A DNA stretch of 64,000 nt from positions 1 to 64,000 of the forward strand of contig JARBUD010000017.1 of NCBI GenBank assembly GCA_029239875.1, read 5' to 3'. A program made the position numbers and the translations under genes. Shown here piece after piece: positions 57,196-64,000 of this stretch (position 1 is the stretch's first letter; each line of letters begins with the position of its first letter). The notes under the pieces are model-generated. The model ran no database searches and was not told the origin of the DNA. It worked only from the letters and a program-made list of their open reading frames with translations. Origin of the DNA: Xanthobacteraceae bacterium (GTDB lineage Bacteria > Pseudomonadota > Alphaproteobacteria > Rhizobiales > Xanthobacteraceae).

Positions 57196-57221
57196 ATTTC
57201 CCGTCCTTCCACCAAAACAAC

Positions 57222-57328
57222 CTCATCCTGAGGTGCGAGCGCAGCGAGCCTCGAAGGATGCTCGCCTTGGCGCACCCGGATGAGCATCCTTCGAGGCCCG
57301 GCGAAACGCCGGGCACCTCAGGATGACG
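57222..57328. repeat. Intergenic inverted repeat, family C copy 5
   Basis: CTCATCCTGAGGTGCGAGCGC ... CCTCGAAGGATGCTC and GAGCATCCTTCGAGGCCCGG ... GCACCTCAGGATGAC. Nearly the same as copy 3. Convergent junction of the ATPase gene and entA. Confidence 0.85.
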
Positions 57329-57352
57329 ATATTCCCCCAAGTAGGCGCGGGA

Positions 57353-58129
57353 TCAACCCCGCATCGTGGCACCGCCGTCGACATAGAGGTCGGCCATGGT
57401 GATATGCCCGGCGCGCTCCGACAGCAGGAACACCACCGCATCCGCCACGTCGTCCGGCGTCGCCAGCTTGGCGAGCGGGATGCCGGTCTTGAAGGTCTCG
57501 AGCGAGCCGGCGATCACGCGCGCCGCGCCGCCTGCATCCGCCCACATACCGGTCTGCATCGGGGTGAGCGTCGAGCCGGGGGCCACGATGTTGCAGCGAA
57601 TGCCGTGCGGCGCCAGCTCCAGCCCGAGGCAGCGGGTGAACATGGTCGCCGCCGCCTTGGACGCCGCATAGGCCGCCATGGCTTGGCGCGGAATGCCGGC
57701 GGCATTCGACGACACCGTGACGATGGCCCCGCGCGCCCGCTCCTGCATCGCCCGCGCCACCGCCCGCGAGACGCGGAACACGCCCGCGGCATTGATGTCG
57801 AGTACGCGCTCCCATTCATGGTCGGAGAGGCTGACGACCGGCTCGTAGGACAATACGCCCGCGACATTGGCCAGCAGGTCGATGGGGCCGATGTCCCGCT
57901 CCACGCGCGCGACCAGCGTATCCACCGCCTCGGTCGAGCGCACGTCGAGCAGCGCCGCATGGACCTTGCCGCCGAGCTCTCCGGCAAGCCGCGTCACCGC
58001 CGCCTCCTCGATATCGGTCGCCAACACCGTCGCGCCTTCGAGGTGAAGCTGGCGCACCACCGCGGCGCCGATGCCGCCCGCGGCTCCCGTCACCAGCGCG
58101 ACCTTGCCGCTCAGACCGCTGTCGCGCAT
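57353..58129 (-). CDS. entA: 2,3-dihydro-2,3-dihydroxybenzoate dehydrogenase
   Basis: 258-residue short-chain dehydrogenase. [11 protein letters not shown] binds NAD; the catalytic residues are Ser in VTVSSNAAG and Tyr-Lys in YAASKAA. NVAGVL and [16 protein letters not shown] fit EntA/DhbA. It oxidises 2,3-dihydro-DHB to 2,3-dihydroxybenzoate. The identity as EntA rests partly on its place: the gene overlaps the end of entF by 19 bases, in an operon with entB, ArCP and entE. Confidence 0.9.
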   Translation of the reverse strand: MRDSGLSGKVALVTGAAGGIGAAVVRQLHLEGATVLATDIEEAAVTRLAGELGGKVHAALLDVRSTEAVDTLVARVERDIGPIDLLANVAGVLSYEPVVSLSDHEWERVLDINAAGVFRVSRAVARAMQERARGAIVTVSSNAAGIPRQAMAAYAASKAAATMFTRCLGLELAPHGIRCNIVAPGSTLTPMQTGMWADAGGAARVIAGSLETFKTGIPLAKLATPDDVADAVVFLLSERAGHITMADLYVDGGATMRG

Positions 58130-61100
58130 GAGGCGCTCTCCTTTTCATGTGCCGCCAGCGCCCGCGCCAGCACCGGGGCGATAGCCTGCGACGCCTCCGG
58201 CCCGGTGAGGAAGGCGTGCAGCGAGGCGATGTCGGTCACCTCGATATCCGCAACATAGGGTCGCCACTGGCCGGGGTGCAGGTCGCGACCCTGATGGTCG
58301 AGCGCGGCGCGGAAATAGGTGACCGCGCCGTCATAGAAACGGTGGAAATGCCCGCGCACCAGCGCGCTGTTGCCGGAGACGACGCGTACCACGCCATCGA
58401 GTGCGGCATCGGGCAGAAGGCCGAGCGGGCTGTCGGAGGCGCGCAGGAAAGCCAGCACCGACTTGCGGTTCAAGGCGAGGGCCGGCAGGCGGTCGGGATC
58501 GTGGCCGGCAATGGCGATCAGCGCCTTCAGCGCGGCGCCCTCGTCCGGCTCCGGCTCGGCGCGCCAGCAATCGGCGGGGTAGGAATCGAGCATCGCCACC
58601 ACGCCGACCTCGGCGCCAATCTCCTTCAGCCGCACCGCCATCGCCTGGGCGATGATGCCGCCCACCGACCAGCCGACGAGATGGTACGGCCCTTCCGAGC
58701 GGATGGCGCGGATGCGCGCGACATAGTCGGCGGCGAGCGCTTCCATGCTTTGCGGCGTCGGCACGTCGGGTGACAGCGCGGGGGCCTGGACGCCATAGAC
58801 GGTGCGACGGGGCGAGAGCGCGCGCGCCAACCGCCCGTAACACCAGGAGATGCCGCCGGCCGGATGGATGGCGAAGAGTGGGGGAAGGGTCGGATCGCCT
58901 TCCACCAGCGCGATGATCGGCCCGAGGCCGGTGTCGCGGTCCGGTTCCTCGGCGTCGATCAGCCGGGCGAAGCCGGCAAGCGTCGGCTGGGCGAACAGCG
59001 CCCCGAGGCCGGGATCGCGGCTCCACTCCTCGCGCACGCGCAAAAGCAGCGCGACGGCGGCGAGCGAATCCCCGCCGAGCGAGAAGAAATCGTCCTCGGC
59101 ATGGACCGGCGACGTCAGGCCGAGCTGCTCGGCGAAGAGTTCGGCGAGGCGTCGCTCGGTCGCCGTCTCCGGCGGGCGCGAGCCGGTGCCGGCGAAATCC
59201 GGGGCCGGCAGCGCGGCACGGTCGAGCTTGCCATTGGCGTTAACGGGGAGCGCATCCAGCGCGACGAAGGCGGCCGGCGCCATATAGTCGGGAACGCGGG
59301 CGGCCACGTGGGCCTTCAGCGCGGAAAGGTCGGCGCCCGGCTCGGGCACGACATAGGCGACGACGCGCTTCGTTCCCGCATCCTCGCGGGCGATGATTCC
59401 GGCCTGGCGCACGAGACCGGAGGCCATCACCGCCGCCTCGATCTCGCCGAGTTCGATGCGCAGGCCACGGATCTTCACCTGATGGTCGGAGCGGCCGAGG
59501 AACACCACCGCCCCGTCCGGTCGCCACAGCGCGAGGTCACCGGTGGCGTAGATGCGCTCCCCCGGCCGGAACGGGTCGGGCAGGAAACGCTCCTGCGTCA
59601 GGTCCGGCCGGCCCAGATAGCCCCGCGCCAGCTGCACGCCACCGAGATAGAGATGACCCGGCACATTCGGCGGCTGCGGCCGGCCCTTCCCGTCCAGCAC
59701 ATAGAGCCGGGTGTTCCACACGGGCAAGCCGATGGGCACGGGCAGCGAATCATCGTCCGGCCCCGCCGGCCAGAAGCTGACATCCACCGCCGCTTCGGTC
59801 GGTCCGTAGAGATTGTGCAGCTCGGCCGAGACCGTGCGGTGGAAGCGGTCGCGCAGGTCGGCCGGCAGCTCCTCGCCGGAACAGAAGATTCGGGCCAGCG
59901 CGAGCCCCTTCACGCTCGGCTCGGCGAGGAAGGCGGCGAGCATGGAGGGCACGAAATGCGCGGTGGTGACGCCCTCCTCGCGGATGATCCGCGCCAGCGC
60001 CACCGGATCGCGATGCGCCTCGGGCGGGGCGACGACAAGGCAGGCGCCGGAGATGAAGGGTAGGAAGAACTCCCACACCGAGACGTCGAAGGTGGCGGGC
60101 GTCTTCTGGAGGATGCGGTCGGCGGACGAGAAGCCGTAGTGGTCGCGCATCCAGACGAGCCGGTTGACGATGGCCCGGTGCTCGATGACCACGCCCTTCG
60201 GCTCGCCGGTCGAGCCAGAGGTGTAGATGACATAGGCCGCGTCTCCCGGCTTGGGCGGGGGAAGCGTCTCCCCTATAGGTTCGGCACGCCAGTGATGCGG
60301 GCCAAGCACCTCCGCTTTGCCGGCAAAGCGATGTGCGTCTTCCTCCTGCGCCAGCACTAGGATTGGTTTCGCCGAAGCGAGGATGCGCGCGATCCGCGCG
60401 TCGGGCTGCGCGAGGTCGAGCGGCAGATAGGCGGCGCCGGCGCGCAATATGGCGATCAGAGCGACCACCAGCTCGAAGGAACGCGGCAGGGCGACGGCGA
60501 CGATCCGGTCCGGGCCGGCCCCGACCGCGCGAAGGTGCTCGGCCAGCGCCCGGCTGCGCGAATCGAGCGTCGCATAGTCCATGGTCGCGCCGTTAAAGCG
60601 CAGCGCCGGCGCGTCCGGCGTCGCGCGGAACATCTCCTCGATCAGCGCGGCGAGCGTGGTGTCCGGCAGCGGATGGTCGGTGGCGTTCAGCGCGAACAGA
60701 TGGCGTTCCGCCTCCTCGGGCGTCGCGGTCGGCACCTCGTCGAGCGTCTCCGCCACGCTCGCCGCCTCGATGAAATGCTTCAGCCGCGCGGCATGCGCCT
60801 CGACCGCGCCGATGTCGTAGAGGTCCGGGTTGGCGTCGACCTCCAGCCGCAGCCCGTCCGCGCCGTGCAGGCGGAAGGTGAAGGTGATGTCCTCCACCGG
60901 CCCGGTGGAGAGCACCTCAAGCCGGCTTTCCAGCCCGTGGAATCGCGGCGTCTCGTCGAAGGGCAGCAAATTGACCAGCGGCCCGTGCAGCCGGCGCTGG
61001 CCGCCGATCAGCTTGAGGTCGCGGCGCAGCTGCTCGGAGCGGTAGCGCCCGTGCCGGCGGGCGCGCGTCAGGTTCTTCGCCACCGCACCGAGAAAATCAT

Positions 61101-62013
61101 CCAGCGGCCCATCAGGGGCCGCCACCCGCAGCGGCAGCACGTTCATCAGCATGGCCGGCACCCGCGCTGCCGCGCTGCCGAGCCGCGCCATGAAGGGCAC
61201 GCCGAGTATCACCTCGGGCGTTCCGGTGTGGCGCTGCACATAGGCGGCGGACAGCGCGGTGACGACATCCGGCCAGGGGATGTTCGTCCGCTCGCCCCTC
61301 GCCTTCAGCCGGGCGAAGGCGGCCGTATCGATCTCCACCGCGCGGCGGTGGAAGCCCGGCGCGCTGACCGGATTGCCCGGCGCGAGGTTTGCCACTTCCG
61401 GCCTGTCGGCGAAGAGTTCGCGCCAGTAATCGCCGTCCTTCACGCGCTTGTCGGAAGCGCGATAGGCGGCATCCTCCGTCAGCGCCACGGCAAAGCCCGG
61501 CGCCGGCGCGCCAGCCTCGGTGCCGCGCAGGCGGGAATTGTAGAGCTCGGCCACGCGCTGGGTGATGAGGATCATCCCATAACCGTCGATGGCGAGGTGA
61601 TGGATGCGCTGCTGCCAGACATGGCGCTCCGGCCCCAGCACGAAGAGCCGCTCGGCGGCCAGCTTCTCGCGCGTCGGGTCGATGGCGGTCGCCATGTCGC
61701 GGGCGATGTCGGCTTCCGCCGCCGCGAGCGGATCGGGCGCGTTAGAGACGTCGATAATCTGCAGCGCCGGCCGGTTCACCGGATCGACGACCTGCCGCGG
61801 CCCCACCGGACCGTCGACCATGCGCAGCGCCAGCGCATCCGCCTCTTCCACCGCCTGCGCCAGCGCGGCCTCGAAGGCGGCGCGGTCCAGCGGGCCGGTC
61901 AACTCGATATATTGCCCGGTGTTGAACAGCGGGTTCGCCGGGTCGAGCCGCTGCGCATACCACAGGCCCGACTGCGCCTCGGTGAGCGGATGCGCCTCCC
62001 CCGGAACCGCCAT
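58111..62013 (-). CDS. entF: Serine-activating NRPS, EntF type (C-A-T-TE)
   Basis: 1300 residues. C domain (~5-440) with HHLAIDG near 136-142; A domain (~455-955) with YTSGSTGEPKGV, YGPTEAAVD and ATGDLALW; T domain with the phosphopantetheine Ser983 in SLGGDSLAA; TE domain (~1060-1295) with GWSVGG (Ser1116). The A-domain specificity residues read D643, V644, W647, then H, F, S, L, V, D and final K: DVWHFSLVDK, identical to the serine code I recall for E. coli EntF. Predicted to condense DHB with serine and cyclise or release the trimer. Start 5 nt after the ArCP stop. Confidence 0.93.
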   Translation of the reverse strand: MAVPGEAHPLTEAQSGLWYAQRLDPANPLFNTGQYIELTGPLDRAAFEAALAQAVEEADALALRMVDGPVGPRQVVDPVNRPALQIIDVSNAPDPLAAAEADIARDMATAIDPTREKLAAERLFVLGPERHVWQQRIHHLAIDGYGMILITQRVAELYNSRLRGTEAGAPAPGFAVALTEDAAYRASDKRVKDGDYWRELFADRPEVANLAPGNPVSAPGFHRRAVEIDTAAFARLKARGERTNIPWPDVVTALSAAYVQRHTGTPEVILGVPFMARLGSAAARVPAMLMNVLPLRVAAPDGPLDDFLGAVAKNLTRARRHGRYRSEQLRRDLKLIGGQRRLHGPLVNLLPFDETPRFHGLESRLEVLSTGPVEDITFTFRLHGADGLRLEVDANPDLYDIGAVEAHAARLKHFIEAASVAETLDEVPTATPEEAERHLFALNATDHPLPDTTLAALIEEMFRATPDAPALRFNGATMDYATLDSRSRALAEHLRAVGAGPDRIVAVALPRSFELVVALIAILRAGAAYLPLDLAQPDARIARILASAKPILVLAQEEDAHRFAGKAEVLGPHHWRAEPIGETLPPPKPGDAAYVIYTSGSTGEPKGVVIEHRAIVNRLVWMRDHYGFSSADRILQKTPATFDVSVWEFFLPFISGACLVVAPPEAHRDPVALARIIREEGVTTAHFVPSMLAAFLAEPSVKGLALARIFCSGEELPADLRDRFHRTVSAELHNLYGPTEAAVDVSFWPAGPDDDSLPVPIGLPVWNTRLYVLDGKGRPQPPNVPGHLYLGGVQLARGYLGRPDLTQERFLPDPFRPGERIYATGDLALWRPDGAVVFLGRSDHQVKIRGLRIELGEIEAAVMASGLVRQAGIIAREDAGTKRVVAYVVPEPGADLSALKAHVAARVPDYMAPAAFVALDALPVNANGKLDRAALPAPDFAGTGSRPPETATERRLAELFAEQLGLTSPVHAEDDFFSLGGDSLAAVALLLRVREEWSRDPGLGALFAQPTLAGFARLIDAEEPDRDTGLGPIIALVEGDPTLPPLFAIHPAGGISWCYGRLARALSPRRTVYGVQAPALSPDVPTPQSMEALAADYVARIRAIRSEGPYHLVGWSVGGIIAQAMAVRLKEIGAEVGVVAMLDSYPADCWRAEPEPDEGAALKALIAIAGHDPDRLPALALNRKSVLAFLRASDSPLGLLPDAALDGVVRVVSGNSALVRGHFHRFYDGAVTYFRAALDHQGRDLHPGQWRPYVADIEVTDIASLHAFLTGPEASQAIAPVLARALAAHEKESASCATAV

Positions 62014-62018
62014 GCGCC

Positions 62019-62321
62019 TCAGCCCGCCCGATTTTCCGTGTTTCTTGCAACCTGCTTGGCGCTGACCAGCTCCCACCAGCCGTCCAGCGTCGGGTTCTCG
62101 GCGAACTCGGAGAATTCGAGCTCCAGCCCGCCCTCGCTCCACATCAGCACGAGGTTCATCGCCCGCATGGAATCGAGGCCGAGATCAATCAGGCTGTCCT
62201 CCCCGCCGATCTCTTCCGGGTCCTCGTGCAGCATCTTCGCAATGTCCGCGCGCATCTTCTCGCGCGTCACCGGCGCGGCGGGCGTGACGATGCGCTTGAT
62301 GTCGCCGGGCTCGATGGCCAT
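62019..62321 (-). CDS. Stand-alone aryl carrier protein (EntB C-terminal domain)
   Basis: 100 residues. The phosphopantetheine site is LGLDSMRAM with Ser51. MRADIAKMLHEDPEEIGGEDSLIDLGLDS and FAENPTLDGWW align with the C-terminal aryl carrier part of E. coli EntB. EntE loads it with 2,3-dihydroxybenzoate and EntF takes the acyl group. Its ATG overlaps the isochorismatase stop (TGATG), so the pair is made in equal amounts from one mRNA. Confidence 0.92.
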   Translation of the reverse strand: MAIEPGDIKRIVTPAAPVTREKMRADIAKMLHEDPEEIGGEDSLIDLGLDSMRAMNLVLMWSEGGLELEFSEFAENPTLDGWWELVSAKQVARNTENRAG

Positions 62322-62977
62322 CACAGCACCTCCATGATCTGCGCCGTCATCAGCGGCACGGCGCAGACATCGGCGGCATAGGAAAGCGCGAGGTCGTGCT
62401 TGGCGCGGGAGAAATCCGCCAGCGCATCCGCCGCCATGAAGGGCTCGATGTCGCGCATGAAGGCGTCGGCCGCGGTCAGCGTGCAACCGATATGCGCATA
62501 GACGCCGCAGATGACGAGCTGGTCGCGGCCGCGCGCGCGCATCAGCGTCTCGAGGTTGGAGCGCGCAAACGCGCTGTAGCGGTGCTTCACCAGCACGACG
62601 TCGCCCGGCTCCGGTGCCAGCGCCGTGACGACGGGCTGGTGCTCCGGCGCCGCGCTCATGCCCGGCCCCCAGAGGTCGGCCTGAAGCCCGCGGTCGCGGC
62701 GGTCCTGATTGCCTTCCTGCGCGGTGTAGAACACCGGCACGCCGGCCGCCCGCGCCGCCCTGGCCAGCGCCGCGATATTGGCGATCGCCGGCGCGATCGG
62801 CGCCGCGTCGGCGTCGAAGATGCGCAGGAAATAGTTCTGCATGTCGTGGATCAGCAGCGCCGCGCGCTCGCGCTCCAGCTTCCACGGCGCGCGCGGCTTC
62901 GGCAGCTCGTCGGCGCGGGGCAGATCGTAGGGCGCGACGGTCGGCAGCCCGGGTTTTCCGCCCAGTTTGACAGTCAT
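62321..62977 (-). CDS. entB: Isochorismatase (EntB N-terminal domain only)
   Basis: 218 residues. LLIHDMQNYF holds the catalytic Asp45; VLVKHRYSAF and ICGVYAHIGCTLTAADAFMRDIEPFMAADALADFSRAKH match the EntB isochorismatase domain very closely. It removes pyruvate from isochorismate to give 2,3-dihydro-DHB for EntA. The chain stops after MTAQIMEVL, just where E. coli EntB continues into the carrier domain. Starts 2 nt after the entE stop. Confidence 0.93.
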   Translation of the reverse strand: MTVKLGGKPGLPTVAPYDLPRADELPKPRAPWKLERERAALLIHDMQNYFLRIFDADAAPIAPAIANIAALARAARAAGVPVFYTAQEGNQDRRDRGLQADLWGPGMSAAPEHQPVVTALAPEPGDVVLVKHRYSAFARSNLETLMRARGRDQLVICGVYAHIGCTLTAADAFMRDIEPFMAADALADFSRAKHDLALSYAADVCAVPLMTAQIMEVL

Positions 62978-62979
62978 GC

Positions 62980-64000
62980 TCACTTCTCCGCCTCGGCGGC
63001 TTCGAGGAAACGGCGGCGCAGGCTCGCGCGCAACTCCTTGCGCGAGACTTTGCCGACCGCCGTGGTCTCGAAGGCGTCGACGAAGACGACCTGGTCCGGC
63101 ACCTTGAAGTCGGCAAGGCCGCGCGTGCGCATCCACGCCTTCAGCGCCGCCGCCTTGGGCTTCTCGCCCTGCGGGATGACGAAGGCGCAAGAGCGCTCGC
63201 CGAGGAACTCGTCCGGCAGCGAGACCACCGCCGCATCGAACACGCCGGGATGGGCGAGGAGATGGTCCTCGATCTCCTCGGCCGAGATCTTCTCGCCGGC
63301 GCGGTTGATGTGATCGGTCGCCCGCCCCTGCACGACGAGATAGCCGTCTTGCGTGCGCTTCACCACGTCGCCGGTGCGGTAGAAGCCGTCGGGCGTGAAG
63401 GAGCGGGCATTCGCCCCATCATTATTATGGTAGGCGCGGATCGTGTAGGGCCCGCGCGTCAAAAGGTTGCCGGCCTCGCCCTCGGGCACAGGATGACCGG
63501 AATCGTCGAGGATCAGCACCTCGTCGCCCTCGCTGATCGGGCGGCCCTGCGTGGAGACGATGATCTCCTCCTCATCGTCGAGGCGGGTGTAGTTCACCAG
63601 CCCCTCGGCCATGCCGAACACCTGCTGCAGCGTGCAGCCGAGCACCGGCTTCACCCGGCGGGCGGATTCGGTGAGGAATTTTGCGCCGCCGACCTGAAGG
63701 ACCTGCAAGGACGAGAGGTCGTGCGTGGTGGCCGGCGCCGCCTGCAGCCAGAGCAGCGCGAGCGGCGGCACGAGGCCGGTGATGGTCACGCCTTCGCGGG
63801 CGATCAGCGGGAAGGCGACCTCCGGGCTCGGCGAAGGCGAGAGCACCACGCGCGAGCCGGCATGAAGCGCGCCGAACACGCCGGGCGACGACATGGGGAA
63901 GTTGTGCGCGACGGGCAGCGCGGCGAGATAGACGCTCTCGGACGTCAGCTTGCAGATCTCGGCGCTGGCGCGGAACGAATAGATGTAGTCGTCATGCGTG
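62980..64000 (-). CDS. entE: (2,3-dihydroxybenzoyl)adenylate synthase, C-terminal part
   Basis: The gene runs off the right edge, so only the C-terminal ~340 residues are seen. [52 protein letters not shown] and [26 protein letters not shown] follow E. coli EntE closely. It activates DHB as the adenylate and loads it on the aryl carrier protein. First visible gene of the operon entE-entB-ArCP-entF-entA; entC and a PPTase may lie beyond the edge. Confidence 0.95.
   Translation of the reverse strand, partial: THDDYIYSFRASAEICKLTSESVYLAALPVAHNFPMSSPGVFGALHAGSRVVLSPSPSPEVAFPLIAREGVTITGLVPPLALLWLQAAPATTHDLSSLQVLQVGGAKFLTESARRVKPVLGCTLQQVFGMAEGLVNYTRLDDEEEIIVSTQGRPISEGDEVLILDDSGHPVPEGEAGNLLTRGPYTIRAYHNNDGANARSFTPDGFYRTGDVVKRTQDGYLVVQGRATDHINRAGEKISAEEIEDHLLAHPGVFDAAVVSLPDEFLGERSCAFVIPQGEKPKAAALKAWMRTRGLADFKVPDQVVFVDAFETTAVGKVSRKELRASLRRRFLEAAEAEK

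Noticed and set aside
62019-62321. The split of EntB as a sequencing frameshift
   Set aside because: The isochorismatase ends on a stop codon and the carrier protein has its own ATG in TGATG overlap. No in-frame continuation in either direction restores a fused chain by a single base change that I can see, though resequencing would settle it.

Overview
The window is GC-rich bacterial chromosome with tightly packed genes. It starts inside a 16S rRNA gene read on the minus strand. The 16S 5' region, the sdhCDAB order, the separate DUF2849/cysI/DUF934/cysH cluster and the alphaproteobacterial types of CysNC, GluQ-RS and PriA point to a member of the Hyphomicrobiales (Rhizobiales), most likely Xanthobacteraceae (Ancylobacter/Starkeya/Xanthobacter-like). 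The family-level placement is an inference from memory of 16S and gene order; no search was run. Almost everything here is core chromosome. I see no phage, transposase, plasmid gene, tRNA or CRISPR array.

Layout. 1-1.1 kb: 5' end of 16S rRNA with a long leader and a clear rrn promoter. 1.1-4.4 kb: a CitE-like CoA-ester lyase with DUF1737, an FAD oxidoreductase and a DUF429 protein. 4.6-14.1 kb: assimilatory sulfate block, with cysD-cysNC leftward, DUF2849-cysI-DUF934-cysH rightward, and cysP-cysT-cysW importing sulfate (no cysA in sight). 14.1-25.3 kb: envelope and housekeeping genes (YqaA, HisE-like, DD-carboxypeptidase, CobW GTPase, CAP lipoprotein, large MscS channel, GNAT, secreted protease, ZapE, DUF1003). 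25.5-34.6 kb: TCA genes mdh, sucA, sucB, lpd, with a lactate permease gene placed antisense between sucB and lpd. 34.8-44.3 kb: small secreted proteins, xerC, priA, a collagen-like lipoprotein, an AEC transporter, GDPD and GluQ-RS. 44.4-47.9 kb: sdhCDAB. 48.2-54 kb: secreted esterase, M23 peptidase, carboxylesterase, HNH protein, DsbB. 54.2-64 kb: catecholate siderophore locus with an esterase, FecCD-type permease, ATPase, and entA, entF, a free-standing aryl carrier protein, a stand-alone isochorismatase and entE running off the right edge.

How the genes work together. Sulfate enters through CysPTW, is activated by CysD/CysN(C), and is reduced by CysH and CysI. Mdh, SucAB-Lpd and Sdh make up a large part of the TCA cycle. 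EntE, EntB, ArCP, EntF and EntA are expected to build a 2,3-dihydroxybenzoyl-serine siderophore. The eight specificity residues between the A3 and A6 motifs of EntF spell the serine code of E. coli EntF. The neighbouring permease/ATPase and esterase would import and cleave the ferric form.

Most notable observations: a probable one-base frameshift at the start of the lactate permease gene; EntB split into two overlapping genes; three families of long inverted intergenic repeats, mostly at convergent gene ends and with families B and A repeatedly adjacent; missing sucCD and cysA partners; a 12-bp hairpin directly before the ribosome binding site of the HNH gene. I did not find a clearly undescribed multi-gene system.
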